In this document: piece by piece, positions 18,433-25,613 of the stretch | How positions within the stretch are numbered: the first letter of the stretch is position 1 | Layout: each line of letters begins with the position of its first letter | Origin: Oscillospiraceae bacterium | Lineage (GTDB): Bacteria > Bacillota > Clostridia > Oscillospirales > Acutalibacteraceae | NCBI GenBank assembly: GCA_015066515.1 | Contig: SVOH01000001.1 | Coordinates: 167,469-231,468 of the forward strand | Length of the DNA: 64,000 nt | Direction: 5' to 3' | Notes under the pieces: generated by a model | The model's database searches: none | What the model was told of the DNA's origin: nothing | The model's input: only the letters and a program-made list of their open reading frames with translations | Position numbers and translations under genes: made by a program

Positions 18433-20529
18433 ATGGACACGTTAACCGGTTGGATTGCCTTGCCGTTAGGCTTTGTTATGCAGTGGTGTTACAACTTTAT
18501 ACATAACTATGGACTCTCAATTATTGTGTTTACGCTGATTACAAAAATAATTATTTTGCCGCTTTCGGTGTGGGTGCAAAAAAACTCTATAAAAATGGTT
18601 AAAATGCAGCCCGAACTTAACCGCATAAAAGCAAAATTTTTTGGTGATGCCGACACAATTGCTGACGAGGAATCAAAGTTATATAAAAAGAACAAGTATA
18701 ATCCGCTAGCAAGTCTTGTTCCGCTCATAATTCAGATTGTGCTACTTATGGGCGTGGTAGGTGTAATCTATAATCCGTTTAATTATTTATTTCGTTTACC
18801 AGAGGAGCTTATCCTAGCGATAAATGATGTGGCTTCTAAAATAACGGGTGTTGCTACATATGAATCCTCCATACAATTAGCGGCCGTTGAAAGTATTAAA
18901 AATCCCGAATACTATAATCAGTTTGCAGCGCTTTCATCACAGTTTACAAATGTTGATATGCAGTCTGTGTTGTTGGAAATACAAAATTTTGACCTGATGT
19001 TTTTAGGCATAAATTTGTCGCACAACCCGAGTGTTGTCTGGGGAATTACTGTCGCGGTGCCAGTTGTTGCAGGACTTTCATCCTACCTGCTGAGTATAGC
19101 ACAAAACAAATCGAACGTGCTTCAGGCGGAGCAAAGCAAGGTGAGTCAGTGGGGAATGTTAGCGCTGTCGGTAGGCCTTTCGCTTTATTTGGGCTTTTTT
19201 GTTCCTGCAGGCATTGCACTTTACTGGGTTGCAAGCAATCTTTTGGCAATAGTTCAGCTTTATGCTCTTAATGCGGTAATTCCGCCTAAAAAATATGTCG
19301 ATTACGAGGCTCTTGAGGCTAGCCGTAAAGAACTTGCTGCGTTGCAGAGTTTAGGTGGCGATAAAAAGCCTTTTCAAAAGGACGAAAACCACAAACGCGA
19401 AAAGGAAGATTACAAGCGCTTTTTCAGTATAAGAAACAAGCACTTAGTCTTTTATTCCGAGCGTAGCGGTTTTTACAGATATTATGCTGAAATTATAGAG
19501 TATTTGCTCAAAAAGACTACGGTTTCAATACACTATATCACTAACGATCCAAACGATATTGTGTTTGAAAAGGCAAAAGAGCAGCCCAAGCTTAAGCCTT
19601 ATTATATAGGTGTTAAAAAAATGATAACCCTTATGATGAAGCTTGAAGCTGATATTGTTGTGATGACAACGCCCGATCTTGATAATTACTACATCAAGCG
19701 TTCGCTTATGCGAAAGGATATCGAATATATCTTTGTTCCACACGACCCATCCAGCATGCATATGGGCTTCCGAGAGCATTCGCTCGACAACTTTGATACC
19801 GTTTTCTGTACAGGTCCACATATCGCCCAAGAGGTAAGGGCAAGCGAAAAGGTATACGGCACGAAAGAAAAAACTCTTGTAGAATTTGGTTATCCACTTA
19901 TTGAACAACTTATAAATTCATACAGCGAAATGCCCAAGCGTGAGGGCGGTCGAAGACAGATACTTATTGCGCCCTCATGGCAAGAGGACAACCTTCTTGA
20001 TAGCTGTATCGAAACGTTAATCGACTCGGTTTATGGTAGTGAAAATAAAATCATTGTTCGTCCGCACCCCGAATATATGAAGCGATACCGCGAAAAAATG
20101 ATGATGCTGGTTGAGAAATACAACGATAAAATCGGCGATGGACTTCAGTTTGAACTTGATTTTAGTTCAAGCACGTCGGTTTACAGCTCGGATATTCTTG
20201 TAACCGATTGGTCGGGTATAGGTATCGAGTTTGGCTTTGCAACATTAAAGCCTGTTGTGTTTGTTAATACAAAAATCAAGATGGAAAACGAGAATTATGA
20301 AAATATAAACATAGTTCCGCAGGAAATACGGCTTCGCAATGTTTTGGGTGTAGCACTCGAAAAGGACGAGCTTTCGCAAAAGTTTTCCGATACTGTAAAC
20401 GCGCTGCTTGATGACACTTCTTTTAGAGATAAGATTGAAAAAGAGAGAGAAAGTTATTTTTATAATCTTGGCACAGGCGGCACCGTTGGCGCAAAATACA
20501 TTATAAGTAAACTTATTAAAAACAAATAA
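18433..20529 (+). CDS. Fusion: YidC/Oxa1 membrane insertase domain + CDP-glycerol glycerophosphotransferase (TagF-like)
   Basis: One 698-residue frame holds two unrelated families. Residues 1-282 are a YidC/Oxa1 core: TM1 27-47 with a hydrophilic-groove Lys38, the positively charged cytoplasmic hairpin (50-92), TM2 94-114, an external loop, TM3 203-223 and TM4/TM5 238-280. After a charged linker (284-332), residues about 336-698 are a TagF/TarF-type CDP-glycerol:poly(glycerophosphate) transferase, with RPHPEY (His545), PSWQED and the TDWSGIGIEFG motif (591-601). There is an AAGGAGG site before the ATG and no internal stop. TagF adds glycerol phosphate units to a membrane-linked chain. The YidC part may be an anchor, a polymer channel or an active insertase; that is unproven. 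Confidence 0.92.
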   Translation: MDTLTGWIALPLGFVMQWCYNFIHNYGLSIIVFTLITKIIILPLSVWVQKNSIKMVKMQPELNRIKAKFFGDADTIADEESKLYKKNKYNPLASLVPLIIQIVLLMGVVGVIYNPFNYLFRLPEELILAINDVASKITGVATYESSIQLAAVESIKNPEYYNQFAALSSQFTNVDMQSVLLEIQNFDLMFLGINLSHNPSVVWGITVAVPVVAGLSSYLLSIAQNKSNVLQAEQSKVSQWGMLALSVGLSLYLGFFVPAGIALYWVASNLLAIVQLYALNAVIPPKKYVDYEALEASRKELAALQSLGGDKKPFQKDENHKREKEDYKRFFSIRNKHLVFYSERSGFYRYYAEIIEYLLKKTTVSIHYITNDPNDIVFEKAKEQPKLKPYYIGVKKMITLMMKLEADIVVMTTPDLDNYYIKRSLMRKDIEYIFVPHDPSSMHMGFREHSLDNFDTVFCTGPHIAQEVRASEKVYGTKEKTLVEFGYPLIEQLINSYSEMPKREGGRRQILIAPSWQEDNLLDSCIETLIDSVYGSENKIIVRPHPEYMKRYREKMMMLVEKYNDKIGDGLQFELDFSSSTSVYSSDILVTDWSGIGIEFGFATLKPVVFVNTKIKMENENYENINIVPQEIRLRNVLGVALEKDELSQKFSDTVNALLDDTSFRDKIEKERESYFYNLGTGGTVGAKYIISKLIKNK

Positions 20530-20546
20530 AAAGGAGAAAACACATT

Positions 20547-20756
20547 ATGATTATCAGTCCAATTTCTGCATACATTGACCCCTCTGTTATGACTTATGCT
20601 ATACAAGCGGTAGCCGGCGTGGTTATCGCGGTAGGCGCAGTGGTAGTAGTGCTTTGGAGAAAAGCAAAGAAAAAAGTTGCAGACAAACTACATCTTGAAG
20701 AAAAAAGTATTAAAGAAACAGAAGAAGAAGTGCAGTTAGTAGAAGAAGAGGTTTAA
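20547..20756 (+). CDS. Small single-pass membrane protein with YIDP motif
   Basis: A 69-residue protein: short N-terminus with AYIDPSVMTYAIQ, one membrane helix (about 20-39) and a highly charged Lys/Glu tail. The YIDP-(x)-(Q)-hydrophobic pattern is seen in short membrane proteins encoded beside surface-polysaccharide and sulfatase-like genes; I know no defined function. It begins 17 bp after the fusion gene with an AAAAGGAG site and is followed by a terminator, so it is the last gene of that transcript and may be a subunit or chaperone of the fusion protein. Confidence 0.8.
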   Translation: MIISPISAYIDPSVMTYAIQAVAGVVIAVGAVVVVLWRKAKKKVADKLHLEEKSIKETEEEVQLVEEEV

Positions 20757-20774
20757 TACTCTGATGTGACAAGG

Positions 20775-20810
20775 GCGGGAAGTTCAAATAGAGCTTCCCG
20801 CTTTCAATTT
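20775..20810 (+). terminator. Intrinsic terminator after the YidC-TagF operon
   Basis: An 8-bp GC-rich stem (20775-20782 with 20794-20801, GCGGGAAG/CTTCCCGC) is followed by TTTCAATTTT. It separates the fusion operon from the licC transcript. Confidence 0.85.
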
Positions 20811-20831
20811 TATAACGTTCAATTTATAATG

Positions 20832-20860
20832 TTGACTTTTTATATCTTTTAATGTATAAT
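20832..20860 (+). promoter_or_regulatory. Promoter of the licC-transporter transcript
   Basis: TTGACT (20832-20837) and TATAAT (20855-20860) with a 17-bp spacer, close to consensus. Transcription would begin near 20867, leaving a leader of about 155 nt before the start codon. Confidence 0.8.
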
Positions 20861-20887
20861 CATCTTGGTTCGTAAAAATGATTTTAA

Positions 20888-20991
20888 TTGTTTTAATTTA
20901 ATAGCGAGGTTTGCTTTTTTGAACAAAAAGGCAGGCTCCGCATTTCTTGTTCTTTTTAAAGCAAGAGGATGTTCAAATTGAATTAAAACAA
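20888..20991 (+). ncRNA. Structured 5' leader RNA upstream of wHTH-licC (candidate cis-regulatory element)
   Basis: The leader can fold into nested helices. The outer stem is 15 bp (20888-20902 with 20977-20991, one G-U). An inner stem of 7 bp (20911-20917 with 20958-20964) is followed by a U-rich internal loop (UUU against UUUUU), then a 6-bp stem (20921-20926 with 20947-20952) and an apical loop around GCAGGCTCCGC. The ribosome site (about 21008) lies outside the fold. It matches no riboswitch class that I recognise. The U-rich loop and the A-rich stretch after the outer stem could pair further. The fold was made by hand and is unverified. Confidence 0.5.
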
Positions 20992-21022
20992 AAAGTAAAA
21001 TGAACAAACAGGAGTGTTAAAA

Positions 21023-21907
21023 ATGGAACTAACAAGAAAACAATTTGACATTTTAAGCGCTGTCATAGAATTACCAAAGGCATCTCAACGCAAATTGCAG
21101 GAGGCTACAGGCTATTCTTTAGGAACAATTAATAAAACTATGAAGGAGCTTACAGAACAAGGATTTGTAAGCGAAGGTTCAGTTACCGACGAAGGCGTTG
21201 CCGCAATGGAACCCTACCGTGTAAAGCGCGCGTTGTTTATTGCGGCAGGCTTTGGCTCACGACTTGTTCCAATTACATTAAACACTCCAAAACCATTGGT
21301 AAGGGTAAACGGCATTAGAATGATAGATACATTGCTTGATGCAGTAGTTGCGGCAGGCATTGAAGAAATTTATGTCGTAAGAGGATACCTTGGCGAGCAA
21401 TTCGACCAACTGCTTTATAAGTATCCTAACATTAAATTTATTGAAAATCCGTTTTACAATGAAGCAAATAATATTTCTTCGGCGCTTCTTGTGCGTGAGC
21501 TTATGCAAAACGCATATATGTTAGAGGCTGATTTGGTGCTTTCTAATCCAAAGCTTATTACCAAATATCAGTACATTTCAAATTACCTTGGTGTTCCAAC
21601 CGACTATACTGACGACTGGTGCTTTGAAACCAAAAACAAGGTAATTACCAAAGTAAAAATAGGCGGCAATGATTGTCATCATATGTTCGGTATTTCTTAT
21701 TGGAACGCAGAAGCAGGCGCAAAGCTCTGCGATGATATTAAAAAGGTTTATGAAATGCCGGGCGGTAAGGAACGTTATTGGGATCAGGTTCCTCTTGAGT
21801 ATTGTCTAGATAATTATAATGTTGAGGTTCGTGAATGTACCTTTGATGATATAGTTGAAATTGACAGCTTTTCGGATTTAAAGCGCTTGGACCCTACTTA
21901 TAGATAA
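21023..21907 (+). CDS. Winged-HTH domain fused to LicC-type nucleotidyltransferase
   Basis: Residues 1-60 form a winged-helix DNA-binding domain (RKQFDILSAVIELPKASQRK, then the recognition helix in SLGTINKTMKELTEQG). From residue 68 follows a sugar-phosphate nucleotidyltransferase of the LicC family: KRALFIAAGFGSRL with the NTP-binding loop, TPKPLV, and the ENPFYNEANNISS and ADLVLS motifs. LicC makes CDP-choline from phosphocholine and CTP. Its placement with licD genes supports that substrate. ATG 21023 is used, 8 bp after ACAGGAG; the frame could extend to GTG 21014, which overlaps that site. The fusion suggests a protein that both binds DNA and senses its nucleotide or phospho-alcohol. Confidence 0.87.
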   Translation: MELTRKQFDILSAVIELPKASQRKLQEATGYSLGTINKTMKELTEQGFVSEGSVTDEGVAAMEPYRVKRALFIAAGFGSRLVPITLNTPKPLVRVNGIRMIDTLLDAVVAAGIEEIYVVRGYLGEQFDQLLYKYPNIKFIENPFYNEANNISSALLVRELMQNAYMLEADLVLSNPKLITKYQYISNYLGVPTDYTDDWCFETKNKVITKVKIGGNDCHHMFGISYWNAEAGAKLCDDIKKVYEMPGGKERYWDQVPLEYCLDNYNVEVRECTFDDIVEIDSFSDLKRLDPTYR

Positions 21908-21923
21908 TTAAAGGAGCGGTACG

Positions 21924-23210
21924 ATGAAAGATTTTAGATACGGTTACACAGCGGATGAATATAAAAAATTCAAACGCAATGCATGGTTATATTTGTTGCT
22001 CTTTTCACTTTTGTACTGCGCGCATTACTGTTCACGACTTAATATTTCAAACATAACAACTTTTTCAGAAGCTGAGCTTGGTATTTTGAGCAGTGTGCTT
22101 TTCTGGACCTACGGTATAGGACATCTTATTAATGGTCGTTTGGGCGAAATTGTTGGTATTCGCAGGTTTATCATTCTTTCGGTATTGCTTTCGATTATTG
22201 CAAACATCTTCATGGGTGTATCATTGGGAAGTTCTATTGTGGTTATGGCGATTATATGGGGCTTTAACGGTTTCTTTCAGTCAATGGCGTGGTCACCCGG
22301 CGTATCGTCACTTACTGCGTGGTGGCCCGGTGACAAGCGTGGATTTGCAACCGGTTTTGCAAATGCGTTTTCCGGCTTTGGCGAAGTTGGTGCAAAATTG
22401 ATGGTTGTTTTGGGCTTTGTGCTGTTCCCTGCGCTCGGTGCAAAATCGGCATTCTTTGTACCTATAGCGTTCCCTGCGCTTATGTTGGTTATATATATCA
22501 TATTTGCAAAAGAGGGACCAAAGTCGGTAGGTCTTAAGGATTACGAGGAAGAGGATAAATATAAAGCCGAAAAAGAAACCGAAATGGTCGCCATTGTTAA
22601 AGAAAAGGGAGTACTGTATCCTTATTTGCACCTTATAAAGAATAAGCTTTTCTTGGTTTGGGTATTTGTTGTTTTTGCATCGGGCCTTGCAAGATATGGT
22701 CTTGCAACTTGGATACCCAAGTACCTTACGACCAGAGGTATGGAAGCTACAAGTAGTATACTTACTTCTATTGTTTTGCCAATCGGTATGGGTATTGGTA
22801 CCTTTATAATCCCAACTCTTACAGATAAGTATTGTCCTAACAACCGACTCCTTGCGGCTGTTGTAAGCGGACTTGGTGCTGCGGCGTGTATAGTTGGATT
22901 TATGTTCTTAAAGCCGGAAGGCTTTCAGCTTGTGATTATGATGGTATTACTGTTTTTTGCTGGATTTTTCATTTATGCAATAAATGGTGTTGTTTGGACC
23001 TTTGCGGCAGATGTTGGTGGACGTGTGTTCTCAAGTACTGCGGCAGGCGTGCTTGATTTTGCCGCATATATGGGAGCCGCAATACAGTCGATGTTATTTG
23101 GCTTTATTCTTGGTGATGGTAACTGGAACGTGTTGTTTATATCAGTTGCAGTGTTCTGCCTACTTATAGCAGTTGTAAGTTTGGCTTGCTCCGGCAAACA
23201 AAAAGATTAG
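21924..23210 (+). CDS. Major facilitator transporter, organophosphate:phosphate antiporter-like (GlpT family)
   Basis: A 428-residue, 12-helix MFS protein. The start YTADEYKKFKRNAWLYLLLF and the YCSRLNISN segment after TM1 resemble GlpT/UhpT/PgtP organophosphate carriers. It starts 16 bp after the nucleotidyltransferase gene, with an AAGGAGCGG site. In a lic locus its natural cargo would be choline, phosphocholine, glycerophosphocholine or glycerol-3-phosphate. Because it looks like an organophosphate carrier rather than LicB, a phosphorylated substrate is more likely. That is inference. Confidence 0.83.
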   Translation: MKDFRYGYTADEYKKFKRNAWLYLLLFSLLYCAHYCSRLNISNITTFSEAELGILSSVLFWTYGIGHLINGRLGEIVGIRRFIILSVLLSIIANIFMGVSLGSSIVVMAIIWGFNGFFQSMAWSPGVSSLTAWWPGDKRGFATGFANAFSGFGEVGAKLMVVLGFVLFPALGAKSAFFVPIAFPALMLVIYIIFAKEGPKSVGLKDYEEEDKYKAEKETEMVAIVKEKGVLYPYLHLIKNKLFLVWVFVVFASGLARYGLATWIPKYLTTRGMEATSSILTSIVLPIGMGIGTFIIPTLTDKYCPNNRLLAAVVSGLGAAACIVGFMFLKPEGFQLVIMMVLLFFAGFFIYAINGVVWTFAADVGGRVFSSTAAGVLDFAAYMGAAIQSMLFGFILGDGNWNVLFISVAVFCLLIAVVSLACSGKQKD

Positions 23211-23215
23211 TGTCT

Positions 23216-23247
23216 AAAACGCATCATTTATAAATGGTGCGTTTTTT
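23216..23247 (+). terminator. Intrinsic terminator after the transporter gene
   Basis: A near-perfect 12-bp stem, AACGCATCATTT with AAATGGTGCGTT, has almost no loop and is followed by TTTTTT. Confidence 0.88.
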
Positions 23248-23261
23248 GATTTTGTATATGC

Positions 23262-23290
23262 TTGCGTATTTTAATAAACTGTGTTATAAT
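23262..23290 (+). promoter_or_regulatory. Promoter of the licD-tagD-licD transcript
   Basis: TTGCGT (23262-23267), 17-bp spacer, TATAAT (23285-23290) with an extended -10 (TGT before it). Confidence 0.75.
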
Positions 23291-23325
23291 TTATTTCAAG
23301 AATAGGAAAATGGGGTGTAAAACGA

Positions 23326-24198
23326 GTGGGAAAGCAGTACGAACCGGAGATTTTAAGCAAACTGCAATCAATACAATGTATGATCTTAAAGGATTTTATT
23401 AAGGTTTGTGAAGAAAACGATCTTACGTATTTTGGTTTGGCAGGTACAGGAATTGGTGTTTTGCGCCATCAGGGATTTATTCCTTGGGACGATGACATAG
23501 ATGTTGGACTTCTTCGTAAAGATTATGATAAAATGATTGAAATTTTCAAGAGAGATTATGCTGAAAAATATACAATAGTAAACGGTGATGAGTTTAAAAA
23601 TTATCCACTTATGACTACTCGAATAATGTTAAATGATACTGTTTTTATAGAGGAATCGCTAAAAAACATTAAATGTCCTTTGGGAATATTTTTGGACATT
23701 TATGCGTTTGACAATGCTGCTCCGGATGAAAAATCACGTCGTAAGCAAGCGATGGGCGCATGGATTTTTAGTAAGCTGTTGATTTTAAAACATATACCAT
23801 TTCCGGTTTTGCCATACTATGGTTTAAAACGCAAAATTGTGCACTGCGTCACTGCTATTGTTTGGTTTTTGTTAAATGTCTGTTGTGTTTCTCATAATTG
23901 GCTTTATAACAAGTGCAAAAGCATAAGTTGCAGGTACAATGATGAGGACACAAAAATATATGCATATTTTTGCGATACCGATAAATATTCTAACTACTTT
24001 GAAAAAGAAGATTTATTTCCTGTCAGGTATGAAACTTTTGAAGGTATAAAAATGACCTTTCCAAAAAATCTCGAAAAATCACTTAACTATATGTTTGGAG
24101 ATTATATGACACTTCCTCCGGAAGAAAAACGTAAAAACCATATGCCACACGTGTTGGATTTTGGACCATACCAAGATTTTGAAGAAGGGTTAAAATAA
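23326..24198 (+). CDS. licD: LicD family phosphotransferase (first copy)
   Basis: LicD proteins transfer phosphocholine, or related phospho-alcohols, from CDP-choline to a sugar of a surface polymer. The 290-residue protein carries the family block: LQSIQCMILKDFIKVCEEN, then GTGIGVLRHQGFIPWDDDID with metal-binding aspartates 55-57 and 59, and a C-terminal FGDYMTLPPEEKRKNHMP segment. The start is GTG behind a weak GGGGTG site. It is a diverged paralogue of the gene two positions downstream, with the same spacing of the active-site motif. Confidence 0.9.
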   Translation: MGKQYEPEILSKLQSIQCMILKDFIKVCEENDLTYFGLAGTGIGVLRHQGFIPWDDDIDVGLLRKDYDKMIEIFKRDYAEKYTIVNGDEFKNYPLMTTRIMLNDTVFIEESLKNIKCPLGIFLDIYAFDNAAPDEKSRRKQAMGAWIFSKLLILKHIPFPVLPYYGLKRKIVHCVTAIVWFLLNVCCVSHNWLYNKCKSISCRYNDEDTKIYAYFCDTDKYSNYFEKEDLFPVRYETFEGIKMTFPKNLEKSLNYMFGDYMTLPPEEKRKNHMPHVLDFGPYQDFEEGLK

Positions 24199-24239
24199 GA
24201 TTAAGCCAAAAATACTTAAATATTTTAGATGGTGATATT

Positions 24240-24632
24240 ATGAAAAGAGTTATTACATACGGAACATTTGATTTATTGCATTATGGACATATAAATTTAT
24301 TAAGACGCGCAAAAGAATTGGGCGACTATCTTGTGGTTGTATTATCTACAGACGAATTTAACTGGAACGAAAAACAAAAAAAGTGTTACTTTTCTTATGA
24401 AGAACGTAAATCGTTGTTAGAGGCAATACGTTACGTTGACTTGGTTATTCCGGAAGAAAATTGGGAGCAAAAGGCAACCGATGTTAAAGAATATCATATT
24501 GACACCTTCGTTATGGGCGATGACTGGAAAGGCAAATTTGATTTTTTAAAAGAGTTTTGTGAAGTTGTTTACCTACCAAGAACACCCGAAATTTCTACCA
24601 CCAAGATTAAAAAGGATTTATTAAATAAATAA
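24240..24632 (+). CDS. tagD: Glycerol-3-phosphate cytidylyltransferase (TagD/TarD-like)
   Basis: A 130-residue nucleotidyltransferase matching TagD in length. It has the HxGH signature (GTFDLLHYGH, His14 and His17) and the RTPEISTTKIK motif near the C-terminus. TagD makes CDP-glycerol from CTP and glycerol-3-phosphate. CDP-glycerol is the substrate of the TagF-like half of the fusion encoded 3.7 kb upstream, and this is the strongest link joining the two transcripts into one pathway. A related ethanolamine-phosphate or choline-phosphate cytidylyltransferase remains possible. Confidence 0.88.
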   Translation: MKRVITYGTFDLLHYGHINLLRRAKELGDYLVVVLSTDEFNWNEKQKKCYFSYEERKSLLEAIRYVDLVIPEENWEQKATDVKEYHIDTFVMGDDWKGKFDFLKEFCEVVYLPRTPEISTTKIKKDLLNK

Positions 24633-24646
24633 GTGGGGAGTTATAA

Positions 24647-25516
24647 ATGAGTAAACAATACGATCCCAAAGTTTTAAGAAAGTTACAATTGGCGCAGTGC
24701 ATTATTATGGAGGATTTCATAAAAATTTGCGAAGAAAATAACTTGGATTATTTTATATTTGCCGGTTGTGCCATAGGCGTTGAGCGTCATGGCGGGTTTA
24801 TACCGTGGGACGATGATATCGACATAGGTATGCTTCGCGCTGATTATGAAAAGTTCAAGGAAATAGCACTTAAAGATTATGCCGATAAGTATGAAATTCT
24901 TGAAATAAGTCAGGATGCAAAATTCCCGTTTTTGAATATGGAATTCAAGCGTAAGGGAACACGAAATGTTCCGGAAATTTTCAAGGATTGCGATGTTGAT
25001 ATGGGTATTGATGTTGCAATTTATCCTTTTGATAATGTTGCAGATGACAAAAGCAAAAGAAAACGCCAACTTCGCGCTGTGTTCTTTTGGCATAAGATTA
25101 AGATTTTGCGCGAATTTGGTCATCCGGTTTTGTTTATAAAAGGATGGAAGAGAACGATTGTTTCATTGATTTGTGTGGTATTACACGCAGTCCTTAAAGT
25201 TTTTAACATTTCACATGCATTTATTAACAAACAATATCTTAAGAGTGCATTGAAATTTAATAATACCGAAACTGAATGGGTATCATGCTTTTTTGGAACA
25301 ACACCAATGGAAAATTCGATGAAACGCACAGAAATTTTCCCTTTAGCAGAAAAGAAATTTGAGTATCTAACTGTGAAGATTCCGGGCAAAAATCATGAAT
25401 GCTTAACTCGAAAGTTTGGTGATTATATGCAAATTCCTCCACCCGAAAAGCAAAAAAATCATGTGCCATATATTTTAGATTTCGGTCCGTTTGAGGATTT
25501 ACAAATCAACGAATAG
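24647..25516 (+). CDS. licD: LicD family phosphotransferase (second copy)
   Basis: A 289-residue LicD protein, clearly paralogous to the first copy: both begin with GKQY/SKQY-(E/D)P and have PWDDDID at residues 53-59 and an MQIPPPEKQKNHVP-type end. Two LicD enzymes usually act on two different positions of a repeating unit, as in pneumococcal teichoic acid, so two decorated residues are plausible here. It starts 14 bp after tagD with a GTGGGGAG site. A hairpin follows the stop. Confidence 0.9.
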   Translation: MSKQYDPKVLRKLQLAQCIIMEDFIKICEENNLDYFIFAGCAIGVERHGGFIPWDDDIDIGMLRADYEKFKEIALKDYADKYEILEISQDAKFPFLNMEFKRKGTRNVPEIFKDCDVDMGIDVAIYPFDNVADDKSKRKRQLRAVFFWHKIKILREFGHPVLFIKGWKRTIVSLICVVLHAVLKVFNISHAFINKQYLKSALKFNNTETEWVSCFFGTTPMENSMKRTEIFPLAEKKFEYLTVKIPGKNHECLTRKFGDYMQIPPPEKQKNHVPYILDFGPFEDLQINE

Positions 25517-25521
25517 TTTTT

Positions 25522-25559
25522 AAAAAGCATAGATTTCGGGCAGAAAGCTATGCTTTTTG
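25522..25559 (+). terminator. Hairpin after second licD (weak terminator)
   Basis: An 11-bp perfect stem (25522-25532 with 25548-25558, AAAAAGCATAG/CTATGCTTTTT) with a 15-nt loop. The T run is in the stem itself, so it may be partial and let transcription continue into the flippase gene. Confidence 0.6.
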
Positions 25560-25613
25560 AATGTAATGTTGAAAAAACATACGCTGCGTGGTAAAATAAT
25601 AGAAAGTGGCTTA

